Shown here one piece after another: positions 29,159 to 37,228 of a stretch of DNA of 64,000 nucleotides. The stretch is from contig NZ_FNQY01000016.1 in assembly GCF_900107765.1 (NCBI RefSeq), forward strand, positions 1 through 64,000, in the 5' to 3' direction. A model generated the notes under the pieces. The model did not search any database. It was not told where the DNA came from and saw only the letters and a list, made by a program, of their open reading frames with translations. This stretch comes from Arachidicoccus rhizosphaerae. GTDB lineage: Bacteria; Bacteroidota; Bacteroidia; Chitinophagales; Chitinophagaceae. The stretch's first letter is position 1. Every line of letters begins with the position of its first letter. Made by a program: the position numbers and the translations under genes.

Positions 29159-31003
29159 TTATTTAAATTCCAGGGCAGCATCCGAAACGTCGGCCCCGAA
29201 TTTTATAGCTGACCGGTCCTTACTGGCAGCCTCCCCATTTATCCGGACTTCTTTCAAAACAATCGCTTTACTGTCGGCTCCAGATACCACAATATGCGGC
29301 GCACTGCCCCTTTGGGTTACTGCGGCTGTCTGTGCCAAATCCAGATTTTCAAAAAGGCTGCTGCTTGTATTGCTTAAGGTGATCATAGCTTCCCCGGGAC
29401 GGGTCAGCACGGCTTTCAGGTTTGCAACGTCTATGCCCTTAGCCTCAATCAGCTCTATTCCTTTTTTAGTACGCATGACCAGATTACGCAAATGAATATC
29501 CTTAATGGCCATCTCCGGCAGACCTCTGAAAAACAGGCTGTGATCGGCGCCGTTGCAATTAATATCACTTATATAAAAATGCCTGAACTGCGGCGTACCG
29601 GCCGTAACGGGCTGCCGCTCTTCTTTAGGCGACTCGGTCTGCTCGCCATTGAGCGGCACCGGATCTTTCGCGGCGTAGTACATATTAAAACGGATGGCAT
29701 CACCCTTAATGCCTTGCATATTAATCTGGCTGGCATATATATTTTCAACAACCCCGCCTCTGCCCCTGGTCGTCTTAAAACGCAGTCCGATATCTGTTCC
29801 CAAAAAGCTGCAGCGACGAATGGCCACATTTTTAACGCCGCCGGACATTTCTGAGCCGATGACAAAGCCGCCGTGTGCATGATAAACGGTTGCGTATTGT
29901 ACCAGGACATTTTCAGTGGGGACGCCCCGCTTTCTGCCCTCTTCATCCCTGCCGGACTTCATACAGATGCCATCATCTCCTACGTCAAAGCTACTGTGCT
30001 CGATCAGGACATTTTTACAGGACTCCAGATCAAGGCCGTCCCCATTTTGAGCATACCATGGATTTTTAGCATAAATACCCCGTATGATCACCTGCTCACA
30101 TAAAAGCGGATGCAGACACCAGGCCGGCGAGTTCTGAAAGGTGACCCCTTCCAGTAATACTTGTTTGCAATTGATCAGCGACAATAAATTAGGCCGCAGG
30201 TAATCCTTGATATCTTTATAATCCGCTGCCGTCTTGCCAGCTTTCAGCACCCCTGCATCTTTAACAGTGGAACCTTTTAAGGATCCTTTGGAAGGATACC
30301 AGGTGGTTCCCGCCTTATCCACCACCCCTGTTGAGCCAACCAGTGTTTTCCACTGCGATTCGGTCAGTTTTCCTTTTTTCACCATACGCCAGCTGTCCCC
30401 GGCCCCATCGATGATTCCATTGCCGGTAATTCCAATATGGGTTGCATTTAAGGCAGAAACAGGCGCCTGACAACGGACAGCCTCCACCCCTTCATAACTG
30501 GTTTTTACCATCGGGTACTGATCAAAATCACTGGAAAATTGCAGTAATCCTCCGGCAGCTACATGGAGATTGACATTGGATTTTAATACCAGGGGTCCGG
30601 TCAGCCATTGACCGACACCCACATAGACAACCCCGCCACCGTTAGTACTCAGCTGATCGATCGCCTTTTGAATCACCGCTGTGTTTAAAGTAATACCATC
30701 GGGCGAGCCGCCGCTTTGTTGAATGAATATAGTATCTCGTTTAAAATCCGGTAAGCGCAATTGTTCCAATGCCAGTAGTGAGGCAGGTATGGCAAACTCA
30801 TCTGGCAAAGCGCTCTTAATGAAGCTTTGCTGTTGCGCGTAAGTAGATACGGGCGAAAATAAATGCATACCCAGCGCTGTGGCCGCCATCACCAGTCCTC
30901 GTTTCCATTTTCTGGAAAAGGCTGATTTGGACAAGTCACCGTGCTGATCAAAATGATTTTGCAGTTCTCCTTTGTTGATTGTTTGCGGCCTGATTTTTAT
31001 CAT
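29159..31003 (-). CDS. GH28 polygalacturonase, exo-type (GH28-1)
   Basis: This 614-residue exported GH28 has a signal segment at about 36-56 (ending STYAQ) after a 35-residue polar lead. The right-handed beta-helix carries the family residues: NGDGLD (320-325, for NTD), GDDGI (342-346), HGG (377-379) and RFK (408-410, for RIK). The long insert at about 205-265 and the WYAQNGDG form are typical of bacterial exo-acting enzymes attacking oligogalacturonides or rhamnogalacturonan. It heads the unit that continues with GH105, uxaB and uxaA. A 24-bp dyad and a -7 box lie upstream. Confidence 0.93.
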   Translation of the reverse strand: MIKIRPQTINKGELQNHFDQHGDLSKSAFSRKWKRGLVMAATALGMHLFSPVSTYAQQQSFIKSALPDEFAIPASLLALEQLRLPDFKRDTIFIQQSGGSPDGITLNTAVIQKAIDQLSTNGGGVVYVGVGQWLTGPLVLKSNVNLHVAAGGLLQFSSDFDQYPMVKTSYEGVEAVRCQAPVSALNATHIGITGNGIIDGAGDSWRMVKKGKLTESQWKTLVGSTGVVDKAGTTWYPSKGSLKGSTVKDAGVLKAGKTAADYKDIKDYLRPNLLSLINCKQVLLEGVTFQNSPAWCLHPLLCEQVIIRGIYAKNPWYAQNGDGLDLESCKNVLIEHSSFDVGDDGICMKSGRDEEGRKRGVPTENVLVQYATVYHAHGGFVIGSEMSGGVKNVAIRRCSFLGTDIGLRFKTTRGRGGVVENIYASQINMQGIKGDAIRFNMYYAAKDPVPLNGEQTESPKEERQPVTAGTPQFRHFYISDINCNGADHSLFFRGLPEMAIKDIHLRNLVMRTKKGIELIEAKGIDVANLKAVLTRPGEAMITLSNTSSSLFENLDLAQTAAVTQRGSAPHIVVSGADSKAIVLKEVRINGEAASKDRSAIKFGADVSDAALEFK

Positions 31004-31266
31004 AGCATTTACATCTGATTCTGAATAATTTTAAATACCCGGCTGACCTCTTTCATCTGACAGTGCTTCAGTCCGGCATAGGATATCCCAAACTGAAGAT
31101 ACGGCTAATGAATATTTAATTGTTTAATGAGTGCCCTTCCTATATCATCCGCTCCCCTTTTGAAGCGGGTCCTGTTTATATCCCGTATTCAGGAGCAATG
31201 ATTGCGGGTTTAATCCCATCTTTATCTTGTGGCATATCTACAAAGTTGCCCCTAACTACCTGTTAT

Positions 31267-31274
31267 CAAAACTA
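31267..31274 (-). promoter_or_regulatory. -7 box of the GH28-1/GH105/uxaBA unit
   Basis: The minus strand reads TAGTTTTG (exact TAnnTTTG), 263 nt before the GH28-1 ATG. No TTTG -33 element occurs in the next 45 nt, and the 24-bp dyad follows exactly 45 nt away. Confidence 0.6.
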
Positions 31275-31319
31275 TATATTCATTGTTTATAATATCAGGG
31301 TTAACTTCTATTTATTTAC

Positions 31320-31343
31320 GCAATGGTTCCCGGAAACGATATC
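31320..31343. promoter_or_regulatory. PUL dyad site 1
   Basis: GCAATGGTT-N6-AACGATATC: the left arm matches the consensus GCAATCGTT at 8 of 9 bases and the right arm at 7 of 9. The central dinucleotide is CG, as in many LacI-family operators. Confidence 0.6.
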
Positions 31344-31393
31344 AAAGTCGTAGGGTGCGCCTCATTGCATATTTAGCCTGTCCTTGGAGCCCC

Positions 31394-32449
31394 TTAGTGT
31401 AAATGGTTGACCCAGTCTCCTAATACGGCCCGGGCCGTATATCTGTCCGCCTCCGGCTTTTGCAGCTGGTGTGACCAGCCGGCTCTGTTTGCGACAGGTA
31501 ATTTACCCTCCGGCCCCTGGCTGTTATATTCTGCATAATAAGCGGTTGACTCATTTGCTTTACTGCTCCAGTTATTCCATCCCGCCGGCTGAATGAAAGG
31601 CCCCATCCTGGTATTCAGGTACACCGTCTTTGCATAAGGACGCCACGGCCTGCCCAGATAAACCTCTTTAACCCCCGTTGCAGCTAAAATGGTACAATGA
31701 TCCAATACAAATCCAAAAGCCTGTCCCTGACTAGTGGAAGCGGCTACAATATATGAGTTCGCCTGGCATAAAATCGTACTGTGGTGGACCAGGACAGTCG
31801 CGTCTCCGAATAGAAAATCCGTCGTTCCCGAAATAAAACAATTGTTTAGATAAACATGGGTCCTGCGGCCTGTAGCAAAAAAGGTATCCTGATTGCCTTT
31901 TATATTACAGTCTTCAATCAGGCACTGGTCCTGGGAAACAGATAAGGCAATGGCCTGCCCTACCGGACCCGCATCATTGACGATACTCAAATGTTTAAGG
32001 ATAACGCGCGGGGCTTCCACGCTGAGCGTAGCGGTATAAAAGGTACTGTTTCTTCCTTTTGCCACCTGATCAAAAAAACTGCCGAATTCAATGACGGTCT
32101 TTTCTCTGTCTTCTCCAATTAAACTGATATCCGGATTCCAGGCTGGAATACGAACCTGTTCTTTATATATTCCTGCTTTAATATAAATCACCGTCCTGTT
32201 TAAAGGATAGGCCTTGGCGGCTTCAATTGCTTTTTGAATACTGGTAAATGCTCCGGATCCATCGGGGGCAACAATTAAGGTATCCATTTTAAGTGAGGAT
32301 AATTTTTTTGTTCCATCCGGGTGACCTTCGGCATGCAGACTCCCTATAGCCCCTATCAAACAGGCCAGCTGTAATAGTAATTTCCTAAGGACGCTTCTGC
32401 CGGCTATTATGCTCAGCTGACCGGAACGGCTTTTAATTTCCCCTGTCAT
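31394..32449 (-). CDS. CE8 pectin methylesterase (CE8-1)
   Basis: This 351-residue exported pectinesterase hydrolyses methyl esters of homogalacturonan. The signal segment is at about 22-40 (LHAEG). The beta-helix motifs are VGQAIAL (QA at 165-166), GNQDTFF (acid Asp188), GTTDFLFGDA (nucleophile Asp211) and LGRPWRPYAKTVYLNT (Arg/Trp 267-269). Its start overlaps the end of the upstream SGNH gene by 17 nt, indicating translational coupling. It is the last gene of the CE12-GH28-SGNH-CE8 unit. Confidence 0.94.
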   Translation of the reverse strand: MTGEIKSRSGQLSIIAGRSVLRKLLLQLACLIGAIGSLHAEGHPDGTKKLSSLKMDTLIVAPDGSGAFTSIQKAIEAAKAYPLNRTVIYIKAGIYKEQVRIPAWNPDISLIGEDREKTVIEFGSFFDQVAKGRNSTFYTATLSVEAPRVILKHLSIVNDAGPVGQAIALSVSQDQCLIEDCNIKGNQDTFFATGRRTHVYLNNCFISGTTDFLFGDATVLVHHSTILCQANSYIVAASTSQGQAFGFVLDHCTILAATGVKEVYLGRPWRPYAKTVYLNTRMGPFIQPAGWNNWSSKANESTAYYAEYNSQGPEGKLPVANRAGWSHQLQKPEADRYTARAVLGDWVNHLH

Positions 32450-33119
32450 AACTGTTTATTTTTTTATCAATTGCTTTATATAAGGCCTGCTGCCCCTTTG
32501 CATTGGGATGAAGTCCGTCTGCATAGGCCTTTCTGGGCACGACATTTAACAAGGAAAGAAACCCGGTCTTATTTTGCTGTGCAAGTTTTTTGTAACCAAA
32601 GGCTAATTTTTTCAGACTGATCCTTGTATTTTCATTATACAGCTTTCCTTTATTGATATCATTCATGATCTTTGTATTGATATCAGAGGGAGACAAAATA
32701 AGGATTTTGGCGGTCGGATCTTTTTTGCGAACCTGATCAATCATCCATTGCATATTTTGAATACAGCTGGCCACCATGGCATCATTGCCGTTTTTTAAAT
32801 CATTCACTCCTAAAAAGAACACATACATCTCAGCATGTGGATACTTATTTAACACAGGTAATAATTCTGATTTATCGGCCGTCTTACGACCGCTCCTACC
32901 TGCATTGATATAAGCAAAAGCGGTACCCGACTGCTGTTGCTCAAGATACCAGACCCAGCTTTTCCCGTCTACCTGTGCACCATAGGTAATGGAATCCCCG
33001 AAACAGACAACCGTCTTTTTTTTCTGAATAGAAAGATTGACAAAGCTCAGTAGCAGTAATAATCCGCATCCCGTTAAAAGGATATTTGTCATCTTTGAAG
33101 TCATTTTCTTTACCTGCAT
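32433..33119 (-). CDS. SGNH/GDSL-type esterase
   Basis: This 228-residue hydrolase has an N-terminal hydrophobic anchor or signal (about 12-31). SGNH blocks: GDSI with nucleophile Ser43, GRSG (Gly73), GVND (Asn106) and DGLHPN with Asp201 and His204. It is distinct from the CE12 enzyme in the same operon, so it may remove acetyl or another ester from pectin oligosaccharides; the exact substrate cannot be told. It lies between GH28-2 (43-nt gap) and CE8-1 (17-nt overlap). Confidence 0.85.
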   Translation of the reverse strand: MQVKKMTSKMTNILLTGCGLLLLLSFVNLSIQKKKTVVCFGDSITYGAQVDGKSWVWYLEQQQSGTAFAYINAGRSGRKTADKSELLPVLNKYPHAEMYVFFLGVNDLKNGNDAMVASCIQNMQWMIDQVRKKDPTAKILILSPSDINTKIMNDINKGKLYNENTRISLKKLAFGYKKLAQQNKTGFLSLLNVVPRKAYADGLHPNAKGQQALYKAIDKKINSYDRGN

Positions 33120-33162
33120 ATGAATGATTAAAAGCGTTTGGTTTTACAACAGATGAATGGAA

Positions 33163-34728
33163 CTATTTCTTCGCCGCATTTTTAGAATCGGCTATAATCT
33201 GGGCAGCATTCACCGGTTTTCCATTGACCGTGGTGCTTGTGATTTCTATCTGGTCTACGTTTTTGATAATACTTTCTTTTTCAACATTTTCAAAACTGCA
33301 ACTGTCAATGCTAATATGTGTCACATGTTTGTCGTCTCTGCCCTGCAGGTTAATAGCGTATTCGCTTTTATGGCTGTTCACGTGATCTATAAATACACTG
33401 TCCAGTGTCGGTGTATAGGTGCATCCTGCCGTATTTTTCTCATCATAAAACATATTAATTTTAATAACCGCCTCATGCACCTGCCCCACTTCAATATTTC
33501 TAAAATAAAAACGTCTCATCACGCCCCCTCTGCAACTATTTGATTTTATACGAATGGCTCTGTCAAGGGACGGGCTGTTCATTTCCAGGTTCTGTCCGTA
33601 TATATCTTCCGCGCCACCGGAAGCCTCACTGCCGATTACCACGCCGCCATGGCCATCTTCCATTTTACAGTTCTCAATAATAATATTCTTGGAAGGTACG
33701 TTAAAAGCCCTGCCGTCCTGATCCCTGCCGCTTTTAATGGCAATGCAGTCGTCCCCGTTGGCAAAATGGCAGTTTTTAATCCAGACATCCCTGCAGGATT
33801 CCGGATCGCAGCCATCATTATTAGGACCATAACTAAGGGTGCTGACTCCATCTATCGTTATATTTTGGCTAAGGGTCGGATGTAAGATCCAAAAAGGCGA
33901 ATTAATCAGGGTAACGCCCTGGATCAGGATATTTTTGCATCCATAAAATTCTACAAAAGTAGGCCTTAGGTAATGTCCTTTCCCAAAAACACGCTGTTCA
34001 ACCGGCACCTGGTCTTTATTCATTTGGTTTAACCTGGGTTTATCTTCTGGTTTTTCCTGCTGTGGCATCCCTTCTTTCCAGCCAAACCTTTTAGAACCAG
34101 TCCACCACCACCAGTGTTCATTGTTGGCCTGACCGTCTAAAACACCCGCTCCCGTGACCGCTATATCTGTTTGATGATAGGCATAAATTAATGGGGAATA
34201 GTTCATCATCTCTATTCCTTCGTATCTGGTGTGTACAACAGGCAAAAAGTCGTTTGCATCGGTAGAAAATTTAAGACGTGACCCTTTTTCCAGGTGTAAC
34301 TCTACATGACTTTTCAAATGGACCGGCCCCTTCACAAAAAAGACCCCAGCCGGCACAACGACTCTTCCGCCTCCGGGATGCTGGCTGGCAGCATCTATGG
34401 CCCTGGTCAGTGCCGGTAGCGCATCAAAGCTGCTGTCATTTTTAGCTCCGAAATCCAAAATGGAGAAATCTGTCTGCGCAAAAGTAGGTGCAACAATTCT
34501 TTCTTTGATGCTGTCAAGTTTATCCCATCCTGAACTGGCTGCACTTTTATTGTTTTTAACGGATTGGCAACTCACAAGTCCCGTCACCGCACCTAATGTA
34601 CTGAGTGCCAAGAGCCCTGCGACTCCGCATCTGGAAATCGTTTTCAGCCCGCCTACCATAAATCCCGGGCTTTTATATTGTTTCTTATGATTAAACTTAA
34701 GCGACCCGCTAAAATTTCTTTTTTGCAT
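33163..34728 (-). CDS. GH28 polygalacturonase lipoprotein (GH28-2)
   Basis: This 521-residue GH28 has a probable lipobox at Cys54 (GLVSC) after a charged lead. Catalytic blocks are NNDGCD (303-308), GDDCIA (325-330), GHGG (359-362) and RIK (393-395). A tryptophan-rich insert (NNEHWWWWTGSKRFGW, about 202-217) is characteristic of a bacterial exo-polygalacturonase subgroup. The lipidation signal suggests it is held in a membrane, acting on oligogalacturonides. It follows CE12 by 93 nt. Confidence 0.93.
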   Translation of the reverse strand: MQKRNFSGSLKFNHKKQYKSPGFMVGGLKTISRCGVAGLLALSTLGAVTGLVSCQSVKNNKSAASSGWDKLDSIKERIVAPTFAQTDFSILDFGAKNDSSFDALPALTRAIDAASQHPGGGRVVVPAGVFFVKGPVHLKSHVELHLEKGSRLKFSTDANDFLPVVHTRYEGIEMMNYSPLIYAYHQTDIAVTGAGVLDGQANNEHWWWWTGSKRFGWKEGMPQQEKPEDKPRLNQMNKDQVPVEQRVFGKGHYLRPTFVEFYGCKNILIQGVTLINSPFWILHPTLSQNITIDGVSTLSYGPNNDGCDPESCRDVWIKNCHFANGDDCIAIKSGRDQDGRAFNVPSKNIIIENCKMEDGHGGVVIGSEASGGAEDIYGQNLEMNSPSLDRAIRIKSNSCRGGVMRRFYFRNIEVGQVHEAVIKINMFYDEKNTAGCTYTPTLDSVFIDHVNSHKSEYAINLQGRDDKHVTHISIDSCSFENVEKESIIKNVDQIEITSTTVNGKPVNAAQIIADSKNAAKK

Positions 34729-34821
34729 AGAGATGACCTTTTAGTTTTTGTTGTATCAATCACTTTTCACCTGATGGCAGTGACTCCTATTAAAATAGCT
34801 TTATTTTTTATTACACCTGTC

Positions 34822-35634
34822 CTATCTCTTAGGACTTAAATGCTGCGCAATAGGCAGTTGGAGTTCCACCAGCTGATGCAACACCATTTCTGCCATTTTC
34901 CGGGCACCGAGTTCATTAAAATGGGTATCATCGTGAACGCCTTTAGGATAATGAGGATGTTCACCGGGTTCTAACTGGTTATATAGCAACTTAGAGGTTT
35001 CCGGTCCCATTTTTTTCAGTAAATCCATACTGAGCTTTTCTAAATCAATTAAATCCACCTGCTCTTCCCTGGCAGTTTTAATAACTAAAGGCCCATATAC
35101 CGGATGCGTATCTATCAGACGGCCGGAAGAATCAAAATGCCGGCGCGCTACGGGGGTGAGTAACACCGGAGTCGCCCCCTTTTCCCGCGTATCCTGAATA
35201 AAGGTTTTCAGATTTGCGACAAACTGGGGAGCAGGCGTGTAACTTCTTTTTGTAGGCACTTCGTCATTATGGCCAAACTCAATGAAGACATAATCGCCTT
35301 TTGAAAGGGTTTTCAGTACATCTTTCCAACGGCCCTCTGCAATAAAAGTGCTGGTGCTGCGTCCGTTTTGTGCCCGGTTATCCACGACTACGGTGGAGTC
35401 AAACATATAGTGAAACGGCATTCCCCATCCCGTTTCCGGATACGCCCGCACCGCCTTATCCGCCATGGTGGAATCTCCTATCATATAGATGGTCGTCTTA
35501 TGTTGTAATAACCAGGTAAAAGACATACAAGTCATTAGCAACGCCAATATAATAATATTGCGTCCCCTGAACAGGGCGCTGCCTTTTGATTTAAAAAATA
35601 CATTATTAAAGCGTTGTCGGCTGATCTTCGTCAT
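34822..35634 (-). CDS. CE12 rhamnogalacturonan/pectin acetylesterase
   Basis: This is a 270-residue SGNH-fold acetylesterase. The hydrophobic signal is at about 26-43. Motifs: IGDSTMAD (Ser55), QNGRSTSTF (Asn90), GHND (121-124) and the DDTHFNELG block with Asp236 and His238. The pattern is that of the YesT/RhgT CE12 enzymes, which remove O-acetyl groups from rhamnogalacturonan. It is the first gene of its unit, divergent from the LacI-type regulator, with dyad sites between them. Confidence 0.93.
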   Translation of the reverse strand: MTKISRQRFNNVFFKSKGSALFRGRNIIILALLMTCMSFTWLLQHKTTIYMIGDSTMADKAVRAYPETGWGMPFHYMFDSTVVVDNRAQNGRSTSTFIAEGRWKDVLKTLSKGDYVFIEFGHNDEVPTKRSYTPAPQFVANLKTFIQDTREKGATPVLLTPVARRHFDSSGRLIDTHPVYGPLVIKTAREEQVDLIDLEKLSMDLLKKMGPETSKLLYNQLEPGEHPHYPKGVHDDTHFNELGARKMAEMVLHQLVELQLPIAQHLSPKR

Positions 35635-35738
35635 TGCGTAATTTTAGAATTTTAATTCCCTTAGAACAGGGATCCTGCAGATAAACACCCTTGTGAATTT
35701 AACATCCATCCACAAAAATTTTCCGCCTTTTGTTACAG

Positions 35739-35746
35739 GCAAGTTA
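35739..35746 (-). promoter_or_regulatory. Weak -7 box candidate for the CE12 unit
   Basis: The minus strand reads TAACTTGC, matching four of six fixed positions of TAnnTTTG. It is placed 45 nt from dyad site 2 as in the other units, about 105 nt before the CE12 ATG. On its own it would not be called. Confidence 0.3.
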
Positions 35747-35791
35747 ATCGCATCTACTAACAAATGAATGTAAATCTCGTAATTAATTTAC

Positions 35792-35815
35792 GCAATCGAT
35801 ACCAACCAAAAGGCT
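35792..35815. promoter_or_regulatory. PUL dyad site 2 (half site)
   Basis: The arm nearest the CE12 gene is GCAATCGAT, preceded by TTTAC; the far arm is not conserved. The half facing the minus-strand gene is the conserved one, as at the PL10 promoter. Confidence 0.45.
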
Positions 35816-35876
35816 GAAATCCACCCTTCTCCGGAATATTTATTAAAGGAAGAGCTATTAAAATGCTAATAAACTT

Positions 35877-35900
35877 GCAATCGATAGCGCATTAGTTGTG
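35877..35900. promoter_or_regulatory. Additional half site
   Basis: GCAATCGAT at 35877-35885 with CG at the expected centre, 27 nt from the perfect site 3. Two close sites in the divergent region could allow cooperative binding. Confidence 0.35.
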
Positions 35901-35903
35901 TAC

Positions 35904-35927
35904 GCAATCGTTATCGGCAACGATTGC
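35904..35927. promoter_or_regulatory. PUL dyad site 3 (perfect)
   Basis: GCAATCGTT-N6-AACGATTGC, with perfect 9-bp arms and a central CG, lies in the divergent region 103 nt before the lacI-type ATG. It is the best candidate autoregulatory operator. Confidence 0.65.
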
Positions 35928-36029
35928 AAGCACGTTTATGATAAAATATATACATGGTTTTTTGCCAAAATGGCTTATCTTTCGTCCGCTGTTTGAATGC
36001 ACAATAAATTTAAAGTCAGATAAGGCATC

Positions 36030-37058
36030 ATGAAATTTGAGTCAGTTACTATTAAGGATATAGCAAAAGTACTCCATTTGTCCACGTCAACGGTGTCCCG
36101 GGCATTAAGGGATAGTTATGAAATCAGCGAAGAAACTAAAAAGTTGGTTGTTGATTATGCAAAAAGTGTCAATTATCGGCCCAACCCTTCTGCGCTTAAC
36201 CTGAAAAAACGCAGAAGCCGGACCTTAGGGATTACCATTTCTGAGATTGCCAATAGCTTTTTTTCCCAGATTATTGCCGGGGTAGAATCCGTAGCCAAGG
36301 AAAAGGGATACAATGTTATTATAAGTCAGACCTTTGAAAACTTTGAAAGAGAACAGGAAGCCGTCCGTAATCTGAGCCAATCCGTAGACGGTATGCTCAT
36401 ATCTCTGAGTTCCGAAACCAAAAGCCTGGAACATATAGAAGAATTGCAGCAAAGAGGTATGCCCATCGTTTTTTTTGACAGGATTGCTAAAAACCTCGAA
36501 GGACATAAAGTCAGGTCCAATAATCATAAAGGAGCCTTTGATGCAACGGAGCATCTCATCCATAATGGTTATAAAAGAATCGCTTTTATCGGAAACCCCG
36601 ACAATCTGGCCATCATTAAAGAACGCAAAAGAGGCTATGACGAGGCGCTGGAGTTCCATCAGATCCCCCACAGGGAAGATTATGTCAAATACTGTCAGCA
36701 CGGAGGCCTGTCTTACGAAGAAGTAGAAATGGTCATGCAGGATCTGCTGTCTCTGGATGAACCGCCGCAGGCCATCTTATCCTGTGCCGATAAGATCACC
36801 ACGAATTGTTACCGTTACTTATATAAGCATCATATTAAGATCCCCGATCAGATGGCGCTTATCGGGTTTTCTAATCTGGATCTGACGGAGTTTCTGAACC
36901 CCTCTCTTTCCATTATACAGCAAAAAGCGGTCACCATGGGCACGCAGGCGACTGAACTATTAATCCAGCAAATAGAAAGTAAAAGACCGGTAGTCGATTA
37001 TAGTGAAATCGTTTTGGAACCCGATTTTTTTGCCAGGGACTCCTCCAAAGGACACTAA
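36030..37058 (+). CDS. LacI-family transcriptional regulator of the pectin locus
   Basis: This is a 342-residue LacI/GalR-type regulator. The helix-turn-helix is at 7-26 (TIKDIAKVLHLSTSTVSRAL) and the hinge at about 50-60 (NPSALNLKKR). A periplasmic-binding-protein-like effector domain (about 65-335) follows, with ISEIANSFFSQIIAGVE, RIAFIGNP and LIGFSNLDLTEFLNPSLS. It is the only DNA-binding regulator inside the pectin locus and is divergent from the CE12 unit. Probable ligands are pectin-derived sugars or acids; not shown. The 24-bp dyads with central CG upstream of all PUL units are its likely targets. It ends before a shared bidirectional terminator. Confidence 0.92.
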   Translation: MKFESVTIKDIAKVLHLSTSTVSRALRDSYEISEETKKLVVDYAKSVNYRPNPSALNLKKRRSRTLGITISEIANSFFSQIIAGVESVAKEKGYNVIISQTFENFEREQEAVRNLSQSVDGMLISLSSETKSLEHIEELQQRGMPIVFFDRIAKNLEGHKVRSNNHKGAFDATEHLIHNGYKRIAFIGNPDNLAIIKERKRGYDEALEFHQIPHREDYVKYCQHGGLSYEEVEMVMQDLLSLDEPPQAILSCADKITTNCYRYLYKHHIKIPDQMALIGFSNLDLTEFLNPSLSIIQQKAVTMGTQATELLIQQIESKRPVVDYSEIVLEPDFFARDSSKGH

Positions 37059-37133
37059 GAATCAAGCCTTTGCGTAAAGAATCTTTGTGAAGCAGCAAAG
37101 CTTTCCGGCTGAAAGCGCTCGGTCTTAGATTAA

Positions 37134-37194
37134 GATAAAAGCAATGGGGTGACGGTTTAGCAGATTGCTAAACCGTCACCCCATTGCTTTTATC
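37134..37194. terminator. Bidirectional terminator with a 29-bp perfect stem
   Basis: Arms 37134-37162 and 37166-37194 are perfectly complementary (29 bp) with a 3-nt GAT loop. AAAA and TTTT lie symmetrically within the outer stem. It sits between the convergent lacI-type gene and the GH43 gene, so it can end both transcripts. The stem is much longer than an ordinary intrinsic terminator. Confidence 0.85.
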
Positions 37195-37228
37195 AGGTTC
37201 AATGTACCTAGTCTGTTGATGCGGATCT

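Noticed and set aside
31120-31353. 77-codon open frame on the plus strand
   Set aside because: It covers the GH28-1 promoter and dyad; residue make-up is not protein-like and there is no neighbour in that direction.
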